Source: Temnothorax longispinosus (Eukaryota > Arthropoda > Insecta > Hymenoptera > Formicidae). From it: a DNA stretch of 64,000 bases. Positions 56,301 to 62,300 of the stretch are shown here, piece after piece (the stretch's first letter is position 1; each line of letters starts with the position of its first letter). The DNA lies in contig NC_092360.1 in the NCBI RefSeq assembly GCF_030848805.1, positions 13,268,001-13,332,000 of the forward strand, read 5' to 3'. The notes beneath the pieces were generated by a model. The model worked only from the letters and a program-made list of their open reading frames with translations. It was not told the origin of the DNA and did no database searches. The translations under genes and the position numbers were made by a program.

Positions 56301-59300
56301 CGTAACGGAATCTGCACTTGCGTACCTGAATATCGTGGCGATCCGTATCGAGAATGTCGGCCGGAGTGCGTGCAGAATTCCGACTGTCCATTTAATAGAG
56401 CTTGCGGGAATAACAAGTGCGTGGATCCCTGCATTGAAATTTGCGGCCAGAATGCGGAATGCGCGGTTATCAATCATGTATCCACTTGTAGCTGCGTCAA
56501 GGATCACGAAGGCGATCCGTTTACCCTTTGTAGACGCGTGCAACGTGAGTCTCCCTTCTATTTGTTTATTTCCCGACAAAGCCCGGCCATTGGAAAGAAA
56601 AACCACTAATTTTACCACCTTACATCTCGATAGCACGCGTCAAACCTTGCGAGCCTTCCCCCTGCGGACCCAACAGCGTTTGCCGTGAATTCGGCGATCA
56701 AGCCTCCTGTTCTTGCCTACCTGGTTACTTCGGAATCCCGCCAAGCTGCAGACCCGAGTGTCTCGTTAGCACCGATTGCGAACAGAGCAAGGCTTGCGTG
56801 AACATGAGATGCCGCAATCCCTGTGAAAATGCTTGCGGCCAGAATGCTCTATGCGTTGTGCGAAATCATAATCCAATTTGCAGGTGCCCCGTTCAGCATT
56901 CCGGTGACCCGTTTGTCAACTGTTTCCCCATAAGTAAGTAACCGCCCAGGGTACTCCAAACAACGCAAACACCTAAGAGTCATTATTATAGACGTCTAAA
57001 ACTTAACGTCTAGATCTATGAGAGGGGTGAGTCTTTTGGACGTCTTTTTGAATGGCTCTTCGATTGTGTTTGTTATCTTTGAGATGTCTTTTTCTTAACT
57101 TTGAAACAAATAATGAATTTATTTTTTTCATCGCCAGCAACACCGGACGTAGAACCCATCAAGGACCCGTGTTACCCCTCACCGTGTGGATTGAACTCGC
57201 AGTGCGCGGTATCCGCCGACAATACACCCTCCTGCTCCTGTTTGCCCACCTTCATAGGATCTCCACCCAATTGTAGACCCGAATGCCATGTAAACAGCGA
57301 ATGTCCCACCAATCGAGCATGCATTAAGCAGAAATGTACCGACCCGTGCGTTGGATCGTGCGGATTCAATGCACTATGCCAAGTCACTTTGCACCAAGCT
57401 CGATGCACCTGTCCCGAACCATACACTGGAGACCCATTCACAGTTTGCTCTGAGATAATATGTAAGAAAATCCCCGCTTTACCCGTATCAACTGATCTGA
57501 TGGATATTACTCTGGCATCTTGTTCAACATTTTGATCTCTAAAACTTGATTTCTTGATCTCTAGATCTTGTAAATATCATTATTGTACATAACTGATGTT
57601 TCTAAAAGAGCTGCACGTCAGTTTCTTTTGTCACATATTGATCTTGCATCATTTTTCAAATATTATACTCAACTACTTATCATATACCGATATGCGCAAA
57701 ATATCTTTTTGAATATATGTATTATACATGTTGCACCTTTATATACATGTATAAAAGACATGTACGATGCATGAAACAAATGTACATTTATTTACTTTTA
57801 TTCTTATATGCAAATATCTCTATTTTTCTGGAAATGTTAATTTACGTTATAATGTATATTATAATATACACTGCATGCAAGAACTTTAAATCGTAGCTAC
57901 GAATGTGAAATTAATTATGCGTTTTCTATTGTTATTTTAGCAACTCCAGCACCGCCAGTACCGTCTAGACCGTGCAGTCCTTCACCATGTGGAATAAACA
58001 CGTATTGCCACGAGAGATTCGACACGGCCATTTGCGAGTGCGTACCGAACTACAGAGGCAATCCGTACCAAGGCTGTCAACCCGAGTGCCTAATGAATAC
58101 CGATTGCCCGAAATCGCAAGCGTGCATAAAGACGAGATGTCAAGATCCTTGCCCTGGTACTTGCGGCGTTGGTGCGATCTGCACCGTATCCAATCACGTC
58201 CCCATTTGCTCGTGCCCGTTGCCGACGATCGGAGACGCTTTCACGCTATGCCAAGTCCCTGTGGAAGGTAACTTTGCTACCCATATCTCTAATTACGTCA
58301 TTATTTAATCTTTTATCTCTCAACGTGAATCAAAGAAGTTGAATCTCGCACGTAAAAAGTTAAACAAAGCTACATTTCTTAAGCCTCTTTCTTTTCTCCT
58401 TATGACGAACGTTATTAATTGCTTATTTTTGTATTCAGATACTAAAGAAACAGATCCATGCTATCCATCACCGTGCGGACCGAATACTGTCTGCGAGAAA
58501 GTTGGCAATACAGCAATTTGTAAATGTTTGCCTGGGCTGCAAGGTGTTCCAACGAGTGTAACTGGTTGTCATCCGGAATGCGTTCTCAGCTCGGATTGTC
58601 CGGGCGACAAAGCTTGCATACAGAGTAAATGCAAAGATCCCTGCTCTCAGAATGTATGCGGCAGCAAGGCAGTGTGTAAGACGATCAATCACAGCCCACT
58701 TTGCAGCTGCCCGTCTCCGTTGATCGGCAATCCCTTCGAGGAATGTTATACAAAGATCGGTAAATATAGAAAAAAATTAGATCTGATATAAAATATATTA
58801 TATTGTATTCTCTAATTATTTTCCTGTTGTTCAAAAACACGCGTTTTTGTTTTAGAAACCAATCCTTGCAGTCCATCGCCTTGCAATTATAACGGCGAGT
58901 GCAGAGTGAGAAATGGCGTCGCGATTTGCATCTATCCTGAGTGCGTTATTAACTCAGACTGTTCGCGTGATAAAGCCTGCTTCTCACAAAAATGCAGAGA
59001 TCCCTGCATCGGCGCGTGCGGCATCAATTCTATCTGTCAGACCGTTAATCACAAACCAATTTGTTCCTGCCCTGTTGGATTCACGGGCAATGCGCGAGTT
59101 CAGTGCACAATTCCAGCCCTTGAAGGTACATTTGTATATAGAATATACTGACGACCTATATATTTTTTTTGAAATTTCGACATGCAGTGTTATTATTGTA
59201 ATTTATTATTTTGCAAATTCAAACTAATCTAACTGTATTTAACGAAATATTGATATATTAATATCTAAAGAAATTATTCTGCCTAACAAAGTATTAATAT

Positions 59301-62300
59301 CTCTATATTTTTGGTAATAATATCTCTCTATTAATATATCAAGAAATAATTAATTTTAAAGTTAAATTAAGAGATATGTTTTTTATTGTGTGCGATAAAA
59401 TTTTAATTTTAATTATATCTTTGCAGAACCAATCCCAGAATGCACACAAAATTCCGAGTGCTCGAACGACAAGACTTGCTTCAATCAAAAGTGCGTTGAC
59501 CCGTGTACTCTCGATTCTTGTGGCCTTAATAGTCGCTGCCATGTACAAATGCACAGAGCTATATGTGTCTGCAATGATGGCTACACAGGATATCCTCAGC
59601 AATATTGCCATCAACGTACGTTAAACAAATATATTTAACTGACATATTTCTTTCTGCTGTTATATAATCAACTTTATTAATATTTTCTTTTACAGTCGGT
59701 TGTCGCAGCGATAGCGAATGCTCATTGATTCAATCTTGTATTAATAACGAGTGTATTGATACCTGCCTGGTTACACAGTGCGGTGTTAACGCATTATGTA
59801 CCGCAGACGGATATCATAAGACTCGATGTTATTGTCCTGATGGATATACGGGTAATCCTTACGAAATATGCGAAAGGCCTGAGTGCACTAGCGACAACGA
59901 TTGTGCTTCTTCTTTGGCCTGCCGCAACTTGAGATGCGTCAATCCTTGTAACTGTCCACCACCAGCATTGTGCAATGTCGTCAATCATCGACCAATATGT
60001 AAATGTCCACCTGGTTACGTGGGTAATCCTTATACTTCGTGTCTCATGGGTAAGAATCCTTTTTAATATAAGTTTTATAAAAAAGTTTGTAAAGCATACT
60101 AAAAACATATTAAATTAGGAAGTAATATTTACTCTGTAAAATGAGAAATAATGATATAAAGAATTATATTGTTAAATTATTGTTACTAAAAAGTTGAGAA
60201 CTTACATTTATTATAACAAATAATAATTTAGATTAGACTGCTTTTTAAAAAAATTGTTAAAATGGCTAACAATTATGATTTAGTAATACTTATACAATAT
60301 TTATTGCTATTCTAGATCTATTAGAACCAGAGGTCGAATGTCAAGTCGACGCCGATTGTCCCAGCAAATTGGCATGTTTCAATGGTATTTGCAAAGATCC
60401 ATGCGCAGAAACGAAACCATGTATTGTTAGTGCCAAATGTAGCGTCGTAGATACCTTACCGATGAGAACAATGATCTGCGAATGTCTACCGAACTTTGCT
60501 GGCGATGCCACCGTTGCTTGCGTGCCAGGTAGATTTTTATTCAAACAAATATATATATTAATATAGAAAAACATCTAAAATTAATAAAATAAATTACTTT
60601 TTTTTTTAATGAATAAAATGATTCAGTATATGACAAAAGCGTTGAATAAAAACTGAATTGTGAATATTTTGTATATTTTTAGTGGACAAACAAATTGCAG
60701 CGATATGCGAGAGTGATTCGCAATGTACACCAGACATGGCCTGTCTAAATCGTCGGTGCATCAATCCGTGCACCGTTAATCCATGTGCAGCGAATGCAGA
60801 GTGTCACATTGAAAATCATCGCCGCATATGTCAGTGTCCTCACGGATATGTCGGCGATCCGTTCATAAATTGCTATGAAGGTACCGTATCGCATTCTTTT
60901 CCATTTTTTTTTATGTAAGCGGGGTTGTGCGTTTCTTATATTTCTCTCCTTTCTCATCCACAGAAAATATAGTTCTTCCGGAATGCAGAGTAAACACCGA
61001 GTGCCCGTCTGACAAAGCGTGCATAAATCAACTATGCCAAGATCCGTGCTCCAGCAATCGCTGCGGTTTAAACGCGGAATGTATCACAATCAATCATCAT
61101 CCTTCTTGTCACTGCCAACACGGTTTAGCCGGTGATCCGCAAGCTCAATGCTTCAGACGTAAGTTTCTTACAGATTTCTCATTTTTAAGAATTGTCATAG
61201 TTCTATAAGAAATTAATGTATGCATAAATCTTGAGATGAGATTAAAATAATCATTTTCTTTAACTTGTTTTAAACAACAAGTCTGATGCATATTAATGGC
61301 AAAATAAAGATCTCAAATGTATTGAAAACTAATCTAAAAGCTTCTTATTACTTTGGATATTGCACTCAATCGTTAACTTTCATTTCTCTCTCTTTCTTCT
61401 TTTTTAGCGGAATGTAAAACAGACAACGATTGTCCTTATGACAAGACCTGCCGGAACGACAACTGCGTCACTCCGTGTCTCATCGGTGATGTTGTGTGCG
61501 GTCGGGGTGCGGAATGCACAGCGGTGTCTCACAGAGCTCAATGCATTTGTCCGCAAGGTACTCAAGGCGATCCACGCGTGGCCTGCATCTCCGCGATCTG
61601 CCATTATAATGAAGATTGCGCCGATCACGAGGCTTGCGATAGACTGAACAGAGTCTGTAGACCGGTTTGCGATGACGATGCATGTGGCGAAGCCGCGATT
61701 TGTGTCGCGCGCGATCATCAGCCGAAGTGCACGTGTCCTCCGGGTACTACCGGAAATCCGTATATAACATGCATTGGTATGTTGATTCTTAAAGTGTTAT
61801 TTTATTGTTGATTTTATTGAAAAAGAGTTGAGTTTAAATTGATCGACAAAAAATAGCGATGGTTTCAAGATATTCCGTGCAATACATATATATGTGATTC
61901 TTAGGTGAACCTTCCATTGAGCCGGAATGCACGCAGGACAGCGATTGCCCATTGGATTTGGCTTGCATTAACAACAAATGTCAAGACCCGTGCTTGTCCG
62001 CCGGTATGTGCACCAGTGAACAAGAGTGCAGAGTCCTGAACACGGCACCGCTTCGTACGATGATCTGCTTGTGTCCACCGAACACGATCACCGATGTTAA
62101 CGGCCAGTGCAAGCAGATTGGTACGTGTCAGTCTTAAACTGCGTCGGCATCAGAAATAACATTTCGTGTAATGTTAGTCAATATTCTTTTTTACTATAAC
62201 GGATGCGTTGCAGTGTTGGGCGACGTACAATGTCATCTCGATCAAGATTGCGCCAACCACGAGACGTGTCTGGACGGAAAATGCGTGGATGCCTGTTTGA

